Of a DNA stretch of 64,000 bases, positions 46,782 to 57,300 are shown one piece after another. The notes under the pieces are model-generated. The model was given only the letters and a program-made list of their open reading frames with translations. It made no database searches and was not told the origin of the DNA. The stretch lies in the NCBI GenBank assembly GCA_043757045.1, contig JAYVQC010000135.1, positions 1-64,000 on the forward strand, read 5' to 3'. The DNA comes from JANNGC01 sp043757045 (GTDB lineage: Bacteria; Verrucomicrobiota; Verrucomicrobiia; Limisphaerales; SIBH01). The position numbers were made by a program, and so were the translations under genes. Each line of letters opens with the position of its first letter. The first letter of the stretch is position 1.

Positions 46782-49766
46782 AGTGATGAATTCCAGCAAG
46801 TCCGCTAGGTCTTGCACGCTCAGTCCTTCCTCCAGCCCCTCGGGCATGAGCGACTGGTCGCTGCCGCGCAGCGAACGCACATCTTCGCGCGCCACGCGCG
46901 CTGTCTCGCCATTGGGCAGTGTCAAAGTCACAGCCGCCGGAGTGTCGCTCGCGAGCACGCCGAGATGCGACTCGCCGTTCCTTGATTCCACCGTGTAGGC
47001 CACGAACGCCGCCGCCACTTCCGCGTTCGGATCAAGAATGCTGGTGAGCAATTTCTCTCCACCCCCCGCCGCCACCGAGGCCAGATCGGGACCGACGGCG
47101 AATCCTTCGTTCCCCGCGCGATGGCACGACGCGCAACGCTGCTGGTATATTGAGTGACCGCGCGCCACGTCGCCTTTCAACTCCAGTGCCGGGCGAAATT
47201 TCTTCACGACTTCGGCGCGCGAGGAACTGTCGCGCTGGAAAATCTTCTTCGCCTGCGCGCGCAAGCCCGGGTCGGAATACGTCGTGAGCCGCTGCACGTC
47301 CGCCGCCGTCAACTCCGTGCGCGCCACGCGCTCTTGCTCGACCGCGCGCAAAAGCGCGGCGGCGGTCTCACGGCGACCGAGCGCGAGCGACACGGCTTTC
47401 GCGCGTGCGGCGGGCGCGAGTAGTGACCAGCGGGCGAAAAGGTTGGTCACGCCGTCCGCCCCGCGTCGCGCCAGCGCGGTGACGGCGACGAGTTGCACCG
47501 GCGGTGTGGTCGTGGGCGCGAAGAGTTCCATCAGCGCGCCCTGCGCCTGGCTGTCGCCGCTGCGTCCGAGAAATTCGACCGCCTCCACACGGTTTGATTC
47601 CGTGGTCGCAACGTCGCGCAGCGTGCGACGCGCGCGTTCGTTGAACTGATCGAACATCGTCCGGTCCACCGCCGCGAGCGAAGTGCGGCGCTGCTCCAGT
47701 CCGGCCGCGACCGCTGACGCGAGCGCCAGCGCGTTCGGTGATTGTTCACTGAGCCGCAAGCCGAGCGCCACGCGCCGCCACGGCGCGCTGGCCCCGGCGA
47801 TGCGTGCGGATTCGCGCAGAAATTCCGCCGCGCCCACGCGCTCCGTGAAACTGCGATCCAGCACCAGGGCCGCGAACACATCCGCCGCCGCGCAAGTGGG
47901 ACAGGCGCCCCCGCCTGTCGCTGGTCCTGCAAGCGCCCCCGCTTGCAGTTCAGCAGGCGGGGGCGCCTGCTGGACTAGGACTGGCGGGGGCGCCAGCCCC
48001 ACTAACACGGCGGCGCGCACCCAAGAGTTTTCCACGTCGCGCTGAATGAGTTTCACGAGCGTCACGGAATCGCTTTCCACCAGCGCGAGTTGGAAGCGCA
48101 CGCGGATGTCGTCGTCGCTCGCGAGCGAACGAAGATCATCGCCGCGCGCCAGTCCCGTCTCCGCCGCGAGCCGGAGAGCGTGGGTGCGAACCACCGCGTT
48201 CGAGTCGCGCAGCGCGGCGCGCACATCATTTTCGTGCAACGCCGCCAGCGTGCGCAGCGTGTGCAGGGCGTGGAGCCGCGCCGGTTCGGACGTGGAGGCG
48301 CGCGCCAGTTGGCGCAGCAGCGGAAAAGAATTCGTGTCGCGCCGTTCGCAGAGCAGCCGCGCGGCGGTGTCGCGATGCCAGCCGTTCGCGTGCGCCAAAG
48401 TTTTCACCAGTTCCTCCGTGGTCGCGCCGCCGAGTTTCACGATTTTCGGCTGGGAAAAATGGGTCGGCGCGATGCGGAAGATGCGCCCGCGATCCATGCC
48501 GCTGTTCAAGTCCAGCTTGCTCTTCAACTCCGGCGGCAATGACCACGGGTGCTCGACCGTCTCGCGATACATGTCCACAACGTAGAGCGTGCCGTCGGGC
48601 GCGTTCGCCATCGCCACAGGGCGGAACCAGTTGTCGCGCGAGGCCAGAAATTCCCGGCGCTCCTCGCCCGTCGCGCGCTCCGCGAAAAAGTTCAGCCCCT
48701 CGCGACGCAGGCGTTTGCGATGGATCAAATTACTGCCGCAGTCGGCGATGAAAACATCCCCACGAAACTCCGGCGGAAACGCGTCACCGCGATAGACCGT
48801 GACGCTGCTCGCACCGGAAAAATAGCCCGAGGCGCGGCCGCCGCCTTCCACCGGGCCGGGCACGAGACCGGCGACGCGCCATTTCGTCCGCAGCACACGC
48901 CACGGCTCCTCGGGGCTGAGGCGGAAAATTTCCGCCGCCGGTGAATCAGGACCGACGTTCACGTCCGGGGGCGGCAGCGAGTAGAACGCATTGCGCGCTG
49001 CGAACCGGTCTTCATACATCTCGGCGATGAGATGCCGCGCGTTGCTGCAAGTGAACTTGTTCCCCTCGTCATCGAACGTGATGCCCCACTGTCCGCCGCC
49101 GCTCTCGGCACTGAAGTCGAGCGCGCGCGGGTCGAAGGAAAAGTCGCGACCGCGCAACGTCACCGGTTTCGTGTCGGGCCGCGCGACGTTGGTCACGATG
49201 CTGGCGTTGCCGCCGAGCGCGCCGTGGATGCGGTTGTCGAGTCCCCAGTTGAAGCTGTTGAGCAACTGCTGCACGTTCAAACGCGTGGCCTGATTGCCAA
49301 AGCCGGTGAAGGCCACGTTGCGCCGGTCGGCCACGCCGTCACCGTCAGTGTCTTTGAAATAAAAAATGTCCGGCGTCGCGCCGATGAAGAGGCCGCCATC
49401 CCAGCAAATCAGCGCCGTCGGCCAAGGCAGCTTGTCCGCGAAGACCGTAGCCTTGTCGAAGCGCCCGTCGCCGTCGGTGTCTTCCAGCAGCTTGATGCGG
49501 CCCAACCGTTCATCACGCCGCTCCGAGTAGTCGCGCATCTCGGCGACGTAGAGCCGGCCCTGCTCATCGAAGGCCATCGCCACGGGACTCGCGATGAGCG
49601 GTTCGCTCGCCACGACTTCGACGCGAAAGCCGTCGCGCACTTGCAGAGTGGCGGCGGCGTGGGCGGGTTCGGTGGCGGGGACGCGCGCCCAATCGTCCAC
49701 GCGCAATTCTGCGGCACCAGCCGGGACCGCCAGGGCCGCGCAGAGGATCAGCAGGGAAAATTTCAC
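46740..49766 (-). CDS. PVC-type heme-binding dehydrogenase-like protein with HEAT-like repeats
   Basis: A 1008-residue exported protein. The GTG start gives a clean signal peptide (KFSLLILCAALAVPAGAAEL); the frame stays open upstream to a TTG that touches the AnmK stop. Residues about 30-440 are the membrane-bound-dehydrogenase propeller domain (GFRVEVVASEPLIASPVAMA, LLEDTDGDGRFD, IADCGSNLIHRKRL). Residues about 460-830 are alpha-solenoid repeats. A cytochrome c motif CASCH sits near residue 867. A 107-bp repeat adds about 36 residues in the solenoid, and the final residues (NVPPASRRAGGGN) come from another repeat. It probably oxidises a sugar or polyol and passes electrons to the heme. Confidence 0.88.
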   Translation of the reverse strand: MKFSLLILCAALAVPAGAAELRVDDWARVPATEPAHAAATLQVRDGFRVEVVASEPLIASPVAMAFDEQGRLYVAEMRDYSERRDERLGRIKLLEDTDGDGRFDKATVFADKLPWPTALICWDGGLFIGATPDIFYFKDTDGDGVADRRNVAFTGFGNQATRLNVQQLLNSFNWGLDNRIHGALGGNASIVTNVARPDTKPVTLRGRDFSFDPRALDFSAESGGGQWGITFDDEGNKFTCSNARHLIAEMYEDRFAARNAFYSLPPPDVNVGPDSPAAEIFRLSPEEPWRVLRTKWRVAGLVPGPVEGGGRASGYFSGASSVTVYRGDAFPPEFRGDVFIADCGSNLIHRKRLRREGLNFFAERATGEERREFLASRDNWFRPVAMANAPDGTLYVVDMYRETVEHPWSLPPELKSKLDLNSGMDRGRIFRIAPTHFSQPKIVKLGGATTEELVKTLAHANGWHRDTAARLLCERRDTNSFPLLRQLARASTSEPARLHALHTLRTLAALHENDVRAALRDSNAVVRTHALRLAAETGLARGDDLRSLASDDDIRVRFQLALVESDSVTLVKLIQRDVENSWVRAAVLVGLAPPPVLVQQAPPPAELQAGALAGPATGGGACPTCAAADVFAALVLDRSFTERVGAAEFLRESARIAGASAPWRRVALGLRLSEQSPNALALASAVAAGLEQRRTSLAAVDRTMFDQFNERARRTLRDVATTESNRVEAVEFLGRSGDSQAQGALMELFAPTTTPPVQLVAVTALARRGADGVTNLFARWSLLAPAARAKAVSLALGRRETAAALLRAVEQERVARTELTAADVQRLTTYSDPGLRAQAKKIFQRDSSSRAEVVKKFRPALELKGDVARGHSIYQQRCASCHRAGNEGFAVGPDLASVAAGGGEKLLTSILDPNAEVAAAFVAYTVESRNGESHLGVLASDTPAAVTLTLPNGETARVAREDVRSLRGSDQSLMPEGLEEGLSVQDLADLLEFITNVPPASRRAGGGN
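47896..48002. repeat. Palindromic repeat family C, copy 2, inside the heme-binding protein gene
   Basis: A 107-bp element from gtgggac to gccccac, with the sub-palindromes acaggcgcccccgcctgt, tgcaagcgcccccgcttgca and cagcaggcgggggcgcctgctg. It is the same length as copy 1 at 1215-1321 and is read in the same frame: both copies encode a 36-residue segment starting VG-x-AP and ending CPT. Confidence 0.9.
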
Positions 49767-49837
49767 CCGCGCATGATGGAACAATTCAGAACTCAGGAAA
49801 GCAGGAAACCCAGGGCGCAGCGGAACGAGACAGACTT

Positions 49838-50944
49838 TCAACTGATTTGCCCTAGGCGCACGGCGCGGCGCGCGCCGGTGGTGGCGGGCAGGTTCGCCGG
49901 CCAGCCGCGCCAGCGGTGGAACGCGAGGAGCGCGAACGCCGCCGCCTCGAGGGCGGATGACGGCCAGCCAAATTCCTCCGCAGTGGTCACGCGCGTGGTG
50001 GGAGACAGGGCGCGCAGGCGGGCGGCAATCGCGTTCACGAGGACAGGATTCTTGGCCCCACCACCTGCGAGCACCACGAGATCAGGCGTCGTGGGCAGAT
50101 GCCGTTGATAGTTCAAGGCCAGCGACCGCGCCGTGAACTCGGTGAGCGTCGCGAGCGTGTCGAAAGGCGTGAGGCGCGCGGCGGGGAGAGAGCGTTGCTC
50201 CGCGCGCCAGAACGTTTCGCCGAACAGTTCGCGGCCCGTGCTTTTCGGCGGCGCGAGTTGGAAGAACGGATGTTTCAGCCAGCGACGGAGCAGCGGCTCG
50301 CAGACGCGCCCACGCTTCGCCCACGCGCCGTGGCGATCAAAAGTTTTTTCCCCGCGCGTGAGTTCGCGCATGGCGAGATCGGTCAGCACGCAGGCCGGGC
50401 CGGTGTCGAAGGCGACCACGCGCGGCGTGCGTCCGCGCCGCCAATCGAGCGAGGTCACGTTGCTGATGCCGCCCAGGTTGTTGACGCAGACGTGCTGGCC
50501 ACGGCGCGCAAAAACCGTCTGATGAAACAGCGTGGCGAGCGGGGCGCCCTGCCCTCCCACCGCAAGATCGGCGGGGCGGAAGTTGCTGATGACCGGCACG
50601 CGCAACGCCTCGGCGAGATAAGCCGGCTCCCCGATTTGCAACGTGGCCGGCGTGCGACGATCGGGATGATGAAACACCGTCTGCCCGTGGAGGCCGATGA
50701 GTTCAGCGCGCGATTTCAACCGTGCGGCCTGCTGCGCGTAAAGCCGCCCGAGGTCGTGGTGCAGTTGCGCGAGTTCGTGGGCGCGGCATTCGTTGGCGGC
50801 GGCGGCGTGCAGGCGGCGTTGCAGCACGGCGGGAAACGCGCGCGACCACAGATTGATCAATTGCACCGAGCGGCGTTGCACCTCGCAGAGCGCGTAGTCC
50901 ACACCATCGAGGCTGGTGCCGGACATGATGCCAAGGACGCGCAT
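49838..50944 (-). CDS. anmK: Anhydro-N-acetylmuramic acid kinase
   Basis: A 368-residue sugar kinase of the ASKHA fold. The N-terminal phosphate motif is GIMSGTSLDGVD (5-16). Further family blocks are LIGLHGQTVFHHP (near 82), ISNFRPADLAVGGQGAPLA (near 119), NNLGGISNVT (near 154), AFDTGPAC (near 174) and LAGGGAKNP (near 294). It phosphorylates and hydrates 1,6-anhydroMurNAc from peptidoglycan turnover to MurNAc-6-phosphate. The usual next enzyme, MurQ, is not in the window. The DUF1592 gene lies 11 bp upstream and the heme-binding protein gene 71 bp downstream on the same strand, so an operon is likely. Confidence 0.95.
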   Translation of the reverse strand: MRVLGIMSGTSLDGVDYALCEVQRRSVQLINLWSRAFPAVLQRRLHAAAANECRAHELAQLHHDLGRLYAQQAARLKSRAELIGLHGQTVFHHPDRRTPATLQIGEPAYLAEALRVPVISNFRPADLAVGGQGAPLATLFHQTVFARRGQHVCVNNLGGISNVTSLDWRRGRTPRVVAFDTGPACVLTDLAMRELTRGEKTFDRHGAWAKRGRVCEPLLRRWLKHPFFQLAPPKSTGRELFGETFWRAEQRSLPAARLTPFDTLATLTEFTARSLALNYQRHLPTTPDLVVLAGGGAKNPVLVNAIAARLRALSPTTRVTTAEEFGWPSSALEAAAFALLAFHRWRGWPANLPATTGARRAVRLGQIS

Positions 50945-50955
50945 GGCCGGCTGGA

Positions 50956-53583
50956 TTATTTGCTGCGGAACAACTCGCTCTGCACGATTTCATGCACGAT
51001 CGAGCGCACGCCGTAGTGGCTGGAACTGGCGCGCTGCAACATTTCCTCGATGGCGGCGCGGTCGCTGAAACGCACGGGCGCTCCGCTCGCATAAACCGCA
51101 AGCTGCCGGGCGAGATTGCGAGCGATGACTTTCTCGTCGTCGAGCAGCAGTTGTTTGAACTCGCGAACATCACGGAATTTTCTCCCGTCGGGCAGTTCGC
51201 CGCTGGCGTCCACCGGCAGCGCGTAGTGGAAGGCAAATTTCTGTCCGCTCTTCGCGAGACCTTTTTCAGCCGTGCCACCCTCGGCGCGGTAACGCTCGCG
51301 CCAGCCGCCGAGCACGTCGAAGCTCTCCAGCGCAAAGCCGGCGGGATCAATTTTCGTGTGACAGGCGGCGCACGCTTCGAGGTTGCGATGTTTGTCGAGC
51401 TGCTGGCGAATCGTCACCGCGCCACGAATGTCCGGCTCGACCGCGGGCACGTTCGGCGGCGGCGGCGGCGGTTTCTGGCCGAGGATGCGTTCCATGATCC
51501 ACGCGCCGCGCAGCACCGGCGAAGTCGTGGTGCCGTTGGCTGTGACCTTGAGCACGGCGGCTTGCGTCAACAGCCCGCCGCGCACGCTGTCTTTGGGCAG
51601 GGAAGTTTTTTTCAACGCCACGCCCTCCACCTTCGGCAGCCCGTAGTGCGCGGCGAGTTTTTCGTTCAGCATCGCGAAGTCGGACGCCACGAGATTGCGC
51701 GCGGGCAAATCGCCCCGCAGCAATTCGGCGAAGAACTGCTGCGTCTCCTCCAGCGCGGACTCGACGATCAAATCATCCAGGTAGTAGTCCGAGTATAGTT
51801 CCGCGTCGGGCGACGTGGCATTGATGCGCCGTAGGTCGAGCCAGTAATCGAGGAAGGCGTCGGTGAACTGCCGCGACTTCGGGCTGTTTAGCAGCCGCTC
51901 GGTCTGCGCGCGCAGCACGTCGGGGCGGCGCAACTCACCGCGCGTCGCGAGCGCGCGGAGTTCGTCATCCGGCGCGGAGTTCCAGAGAAAGAACGCGAGC
52001 CGCGAGGCCAGCGCGTGATCGTTCAGCGGGCCGGGCTTCTCTTCGAGATAGACAAATTCCGGCGAACACAGCACGGCGGTGTAGCTGGCGATCATCGCGT
52101 CGGTGAAATTATTTCCCTTCTGCAACGCGCTTTGCACCACCGGCAGGAAACGCTTCACGTCCGCCTCCGTCGTGGGACGGCGGTAGGCGTGACGCAGGAA
52201 CTCGCGCAGCAACGGCTCCGCATCTTGCATCGGCTTCTTGGAAATCACATCCACGCCCGTGGGGGGCGCGAACTGGCGATCACCAAAACGATTCGTCTCG
52301 CCCGCGCGCCGCAAAGTTTTCGCGTCCATCTTTTTTGCGACCAACGGCATCTCGCCAAAGAGCAGCTTGTGTCCGGCGGTCGGCCACTGGTCGTAAATCG
52401 GACCTTCCACTTCCATCCAGCGGAAGACCACGCCGGGCTGCCCGTTCGTTTCGGCCAGCGGATTTTGCCAGCGGCCCGCGCCCGGTCGGGAGCGGAACAA
52501 ACGTCCCGCGTCGGGGCGAATCACTTCACCGGCCAAAAGATACACCTCGAGTTCATGCACGCTCGGCTCCGGCGTCGCGTCGAAATCGCCGAGGTGGCGC
52601 AGCAGGCGCGGCGGCGTCTCGGCGGTGATGGTGATCGGCTCGTCGCGGTGTCCGCGCGAAATGTCGTCGAGGTTCGGAATGAACCATTTGTTCGTCGGCC
52701 CCGGCCCGACCCAGACGGAGTAGGTGTTGAAGCGCAGTTTGTAGCGGCCTGCGACGGGAGCCTTGAACTGGTTGAACTTCGGCTCAATCGGCTCGTAGGC
52801 GCTGGCCACCACGCCCACGCCTTCCAGTTCGCGAAGTTCTTTGTTCGTGCTGGTGATCGGGGCATCGCCTTTGCGCACGTCGGCCTGCCCTTTGAATCCC
52901 AACACGGGAAAGGTCGCGCGTTCCGGCGCAGTGTTGAACACGCTGAACTTCATCGGCCCGGTGTAGCTCCGCTGATCGCGCGCGTAGTAACGCACCGTCC
53001 TGGTCTCCGGGCGCGTGACGTGCGTGGCCATGGCCTGGCGCAGCGCGTAATCCGCCGCGCCGAGATACCGCGCCATCTGCACATGCGACACGTCGAGCGC
53101 GTCGCCGACTTTGTTGAAGCGATGCGACTCGCCGTCCTCGGGGAGCGAGTCGCGCACTTGCAGCCACGGCGCGTGGAGCAGATCGCGCAGGGCATTCTCG
53201 TATTCGTAACGGTTCAGGCGGCGCTGCGTGGCGCGGCCTTCTTTCGCGATGAGCGCCTGCTCGACCGACGACAGGGACGCGGCCAGAGGCGGTAGAAAAG
53301 ATGAAAGTTCCGCCGTTTCGGGCCGCGCTTTTTTCTTGGGCGGCATCTCGCCGCTGCTCACGCGGTCATGGATCAAAGCCCATTGCGTGAAGTTGGTGGG
53401 AGAGGCGGGGTCAAATTTCAGCGTCGTCAAATCCAGCCCGCCCTTCTGCGTGTCCGCATCGTGGCACTCGACGCAATGGTTTTGCAGAAACGGCTTCGCC
53501 TCAAACGACGCCGCGCGGCCCGCCCCGCTCAACGCGCAGGCCGCGGCCCCCACACTCATCCACGCAAGAAATTGATTGCTCAT
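50956..53583 (-). CDS. DUF1592/DUF1588 family protein with planctomycete-type cytochrome domain
   Basis: An 875-residue exported protein from the Met of MSNQFLAWMS, with the signal peptide WMSVGAAACALSGAGRAA. Near residue 35 a cytochrome-like heme site, CVECH, opens the PSCyt1-type domain. DUF1587-, DUF1592-, DUF1588- and DUF1585-type blocks follow (RRLNRYEYENALRDLL; FLRHAYRRPTTEADV; SRLAFFLWNSAPDDELRAL; RGGLLTQAAVLKVTANGTTT; ESFDVLGGWRERYR). A second heme site, CAACH, lies near residue 754. Length and order are normal for the family. Its usual partner, a DUF1552 protein, is not adjacent here but at 7446-8783. The redox substrate is unknown. Confidence 0.93.
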   Translation of the reverse strand: MSNQFLAWMSVGAAACALSGAGRAASFEAKPFLQNHCVECHDADTQKGGLDLTTLKFDPASPTNFTQWALIHDRVSSGEMPPKKKARPETAELSSFLPPLAASLSSVEQALIAKEGRATQRRLNRYEYENALRDLLHAPWLQVRDSLPEDGESHRFNKVGDALDVSHVQMARYLGAADYALRQAMATHVTRPETRTVRYYARDQRSYTGPMKFSVFNTAPERATFPVLGFKGQADVRKGDAPITSTNKELRELEGVGVVASAYEPIEPKFNQFKAPVAGRYKLRFNTYSVWVGPGPTNKWFIPNLDDISRGHRDEPITITAETPPRLLRHLGDFDATPEPSVHELEVYLLAGEVIRPDAGRLFRSRPGAGRWQNPLAETNGQPGVVFRWMEVEGPIYDQWPTAGHKLLFGEMPLVAKKMDAKTLRRAGETNRFGDRQFAPPTGVDVISKKPMQDAEPLLREFLRHAYRRPTTEADVKRFLPVVQSALQKGNNFTDAMIASYTAVLCSPEFVYLEEKPGPLNDHALASRLAFFLWNSAPDDELRALATRGELRRPDVLRAQTERLLNSPKSRQFTDAFLDYWLDLRRINATSPDAELYSDYYLDDLIVESALEETQQFFAELLRGDLPARNLVASDFAMLNEKLAAHYGLPKVEGVALKKTSLPKDSVRGGLLTQAAVLKVTANGTTTSPVLRGAWIMERILGQKPPPPPPNVPAVEPDIRGAVTIRQQLDKHRNLEACAACHTKIDPAGFALESFDVLGGWRERYRAEGGTAEKGLAKSGQKFAFHYALPVDASGELPDGRKFRDVREFKQLLLDDEKVIARNLARQLAVYASGAPVRFSDRAAIEEMLQRASSSHYGVRSIVHEIVQSELFRSK

Positions 53584-53907
53584 CTGGTGAACATTCTGGA
53601 CGCCCGGCGCGGCGGGCCGCTTCACCCAAAGTCACCTGTTCGGCAGCCGGGCTGCATCTGGCTGCCGTTCGGGAGAAACAGGGGCGCAGGTAGGGCGTCG
53701 TCGCTCCGCGCGCGCCGGGGAGGCATTGTTTTATGTCCGCGCGTCCTGCCGACGCCAGGCTGGCGCGCGCGGAGCGACGACGCCCTACCATTTCAGCGAG
53801 TCTCCAGCTTCGCGGCCCAAGCACGGTTTACCGATGACTGGGCCACCGGCCAGCTTCGAGCGCACTGTTGACGGAGGCCAGCCCCACTGCTTACTGATGC
53901 CGCAAGC
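53584..53907. repeat. Intergenic region with a perfect 28-bp hairpin, family E
   Basis: Arms at 53689-53716 and 53762-53789 (ggtagggcgtcgtcgctccg type) are exact complements over 28 bp, enclosing 45 bp. The rest of the 324 bp has no gene. It separates the divergent DUF1592 and DUF5989 genes. A solo arm of the same family is at 28436-28463. Confidence 0.9.
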
Positions 53908-54060
53908 ATGTGGCCGGTCTTCAAAGAGTTTCTGCTTTTTCTCCGGCAGGAGAAGAAATGGTGGCTCATTCCCTTCGTGGTGATTTTGCTGCTGCTCGGG
54001 ATGTTCCTCGTCTTCGCCCCCACCTCGCCGCTCGCGCCGTTCATCTACTCGCTCTTCTGA
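53908..54060 (+). CDS. DUF5989 family membrane miniprotein
   Basis: A 50-residue protein: a charged amphipathic start (FKEFLLFLRQEKKWW), one membrane helix (IPFVVILLLLGMFLVF) and the typical end APFIYSLF. This fits the DUF5989 family, which usually stands next to SxtJ-like, carbamoyltransferase or SGNH-type genes. None of those is here, so the gene looks orphaned. The start is the ATG for MWPVFKEF; the weak upstream sequence ctgatgccgcaagc gives no clear ribosome site. Confidence 0.75.
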   Translation: MWPVFKEFLLFLRQEKKWWLIPFVVILLLLGMFLVFAPTSPLAPFIYSLF

Positions 54061-54349
54061 TGGGGCGGTAGTGGTAAAGTTTGAAAATCTCCCTGCAATT
54101 GAACTCCGGTGAAGTTCAACAACTCCGTGGCGCATGTGAATCAATTCCTGATTCTTTTTCGGCTCAACCGTGGCGTGTGTCCTGGCTCCTGTCCGATGAA
54201 CCGTAGCAAAGATTCCGTTCTTTCGGCTGATTCCGGTTCGCCAGCGAATCACTGCCGATTGCGAGAACCGGGCCCGTTCCGGTTGTTTGATCCCCCTGAC
54301 AGCTAAAAAGAAAGAAGCGCCGCTTTGCAGTCTAAATCCCACTAATGGG
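54061..54349. other. Intergenic region with a diverged direct-repeat copy
   Basis: There is no gene in these 289 bp. At 54175-54270 lies a sequence that matches 58221-58315 in part: gtccgatgaaccg occurs in both, then ttccgttc, and after about 65 bases cgattg(c/t)gagaaccg. The two copies are in the same orientation and flank the metalloprotease gene. Confidence 0.6.
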
Positions 54350-57300
54350 TTACTGCACCAGAGACAGGACGATGCTTCCGCTCTCGGCATTGTAGCCGTC
54401 AACCGCGATTTGATAGACGGTTCCGGCGGTGGCGGAAAAGGTGATTTGGCTGCGCCCTGTGCCGGGAAAGTCATCGTTGTTCGCCACCAGAGTGAGCGCC
54501 GCCACGGAGTTTCCTGTGTAGATTGCGAGGAGCGTATCGAACGCACTCCCGCCCGTCGAAAAGGTGACTGGACCCGAGTTCGGTGCCTGCCAAGTCCACC
54601 AGACCGACTTGCCACCCGTGGCGGCCCAGTGGAATGGCTCTCCAGGTTCCATTGACGCTCCGACATTTGTATCGGTTGCGACGAGATTGGTTCCAACGAG
54701 CATAGTTCGATTGGCAAACAGGTCGTTGAACGGTCCGGCGACCCACGGCCTAACGCGATAAAAACGCCTGGAGAAACTGCCGCTGGCCGAATCAACAGTC
54801 AGTAACGAGCCAATTGTCGGAACGGTATTGGTCTGAAGAGGCAGCCAGTTGACCAGATTCGATGATGCCTCAATGACGTAAATGTTTCCGCCCGGCCCGT
54901 TCAGAACAAATCGGAACACGCCATTGCTGCGGGCCATCCCTGACAGTTGCGGGGTAGGCGCGAACGCGATTCTGCGGATGGTATCGTTGCCTTGGTCCGC
55001 AACATAAATGACTCCCGCACTGTCGATGGCGATTCCCATGGGATAATGAAATCGCGCTTCGCTGGTTTTTCCGTCGTTCGAGCCGGGGCTTCCCGCAAGG
55101 CCAGCAAGCGTACTCACAACGCGATTGGGAGTAATCTTGCGAACAGTGTCATTGAAAAAGTCCGCCACATAAACATTATCAAAAGCATCTACCGCAACAG
55201 CGCCAGGAAACTTAAACCTCGCATTGTTGCCGGTGCCATCGGCACTACCACTGATCCCTGCGAGACCTGCCAGAGTACTCACCAATCCTGCTGGCGTGAC
55301 TTTCCGGATCGTATGGCTGCCTTGGTCAGCCACATAAATATTCCCGGTCGAGTCCAATGCTATACCCCTTGGATCGGAAAAGCGCGCGTTCCCGCCCTGG
55401 CCGTCTGCGTACCCGCTGGCACCCGCCGACCCAGCTAAGGTATTCACCGCACCCGCTGGAGTGATCGTTCGAATTGTGTAATTCTGAGAATCTGCCACGA
55501 ACACAGTACCGCTGCCGTGAACGGCAATACCCGAGGGATTGTAAAAGCGCGCGTTGGTACCCGTGCCATCTGTGCTCCCGATACTGGAAGCCAGTCCGGC
55601 AAGATGACTCGCCACTCCTTCCGGGGTAATTTTCCTGATAACGCCGTTGAAAGAATCCGCTACGAAGACGGTGCCGCTGCCGTCAACGGCGACGGCATGG
55701 GGATTGTTAAAGCGTGCATTGCTGCCAGATCCATTCGCATAACCCTCATTTAAGGCGAATCCCGCTAGGGTACTGACAACTCCCGCACGCGTGATCTTCC
55801 GGATAACTGAATTGCCGGTGTCCGCTACGTACACGTTGCGAGCAGCGTCAACGGCGACGCCAAACGGTCCGGCAAATGCCGCAAGGTTACCTATCCCATC
55901 CGAATGGCTTCTGACTCCCACATTTCCAGCGAGGGTGGTGACCCCATAAGGCACAACGTTAAGACCGGCGGGCGGAGAGCTTATGATGCTGCCGGAAGGA
56001 TTATTGATCACACATCGGAATTGATCTCCATTCATTGATGCAGTCACGTCATTCAAAATCAATACGGCCGTACCCGCTCCGCTATAACTCTCTCCGTCGG
56101 TCAAGTTGCTCCACGCACCAGTTCCACCGATTTGGCGTTGCCACTGGTAAGTTGGGACCGGAATTCCGTCGGCCTTCACGAGGAAGGCAATACTCTGCCC
56201 AGGGGTCGCCGTCTGATTACCGGTCACTTTTACAATGCGTGGCTCGACGGGTCCAAAAGTAACTTGCACGTCGAGATATTCGTTGGGCGCAGCGCCACCT
56301 TGAGCAATCGGGCGGATGGTGATGTTGGCAGCATGATCAAATAATGTTGCGCCGATAGCTAATGCAGCATCCTGAGCGCTATTACCGGGGGTGGTCGCAT
56401 CGATCAAATCGCTCCTCTGATTGGAATTGTAGCCCCAGATAATGTAGGCACCATTTTGCAGCGAAGAATTCTCAGTAAAGCTGCGGCGGTAGCCGATCCA
56501 GTAATTACGCGCGGCGTCCTTTGCTACCTTCAATGCCAGCACTCCACTCGCCCCCGGATCGTCAAATCGTTTAATGCGGTAGGTGCCGCTAGTTGCCACG
56601 GTTATCACCTGGTTGTCAAGCAGCCAGTTCAACCGATTCTTAAACCAAGGGTTGAAGTCAGTTCGACTGTCATCGGAGCCGTTGCGGCCCATTGTGTCGA
56701 AATCGTCTCCATATTCTGTGCTCGAGCCGCCGGCACTGATGGAGTCATTGTCATTGACTTGCCAAAGATTCGCATGCCAGAGACCATAAGTGTGACCAAG
56801 TTCATGGGTGACAACCCTGAAATCGAAGTAGCTATTAATCCATACTCTTCGTCCCCCGATCTCAGCACGGCCGGCATACCTGATGCGCGATCCGGGAATG
56901 CTGGATAGACGGGAGAAGAGAATCATGACCCTGTCATAGTTGGTCACATTGTAGTTTGTTGCAGCAGCCGTTTCAGCGGCCATGTGCAATTCATAATCGG
57001 CACCATTAGTTGCGTAGTAACTTCCGGTTTTCGGCATCCGGTAGAGTTGAGTGGTGACAGTGTTGGTCAGGCTGGTGATGCCGTAGGAGCTTTGCTGGAA
57101 ATAGGGACTAATTTGGGTGTCGGCGAAGTCTTGAACATAGGACGCTGTGTAAATGCTTCGGGGATCGCCGGGAAAATCGGAAAAATCGATTCGAATGATT
57201 AGGACATTTTTGCCCCCTTCCGTGTAAAGGGATTTTGCGACGGCTTGCTCGCTGGCTCCATCAACCTCAATACGAGATTTTCCCATTTCCTCAAGCACCT

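Noticed and set aside
46740..49841. TTG start of the heme-binding protein at the AnmK stop codon
   Set aside because: The GTG at 49766 gives a clean signal peptide; the extra 25 residues would spoil export. The overlap with the AnmK stop is noted as a weaker alternative.
54330..54350. Possible terminator after the metalloprotease gene (cccactaatggg)
   Set aside because: The stem is only four base pairs and no T-run follows directly.
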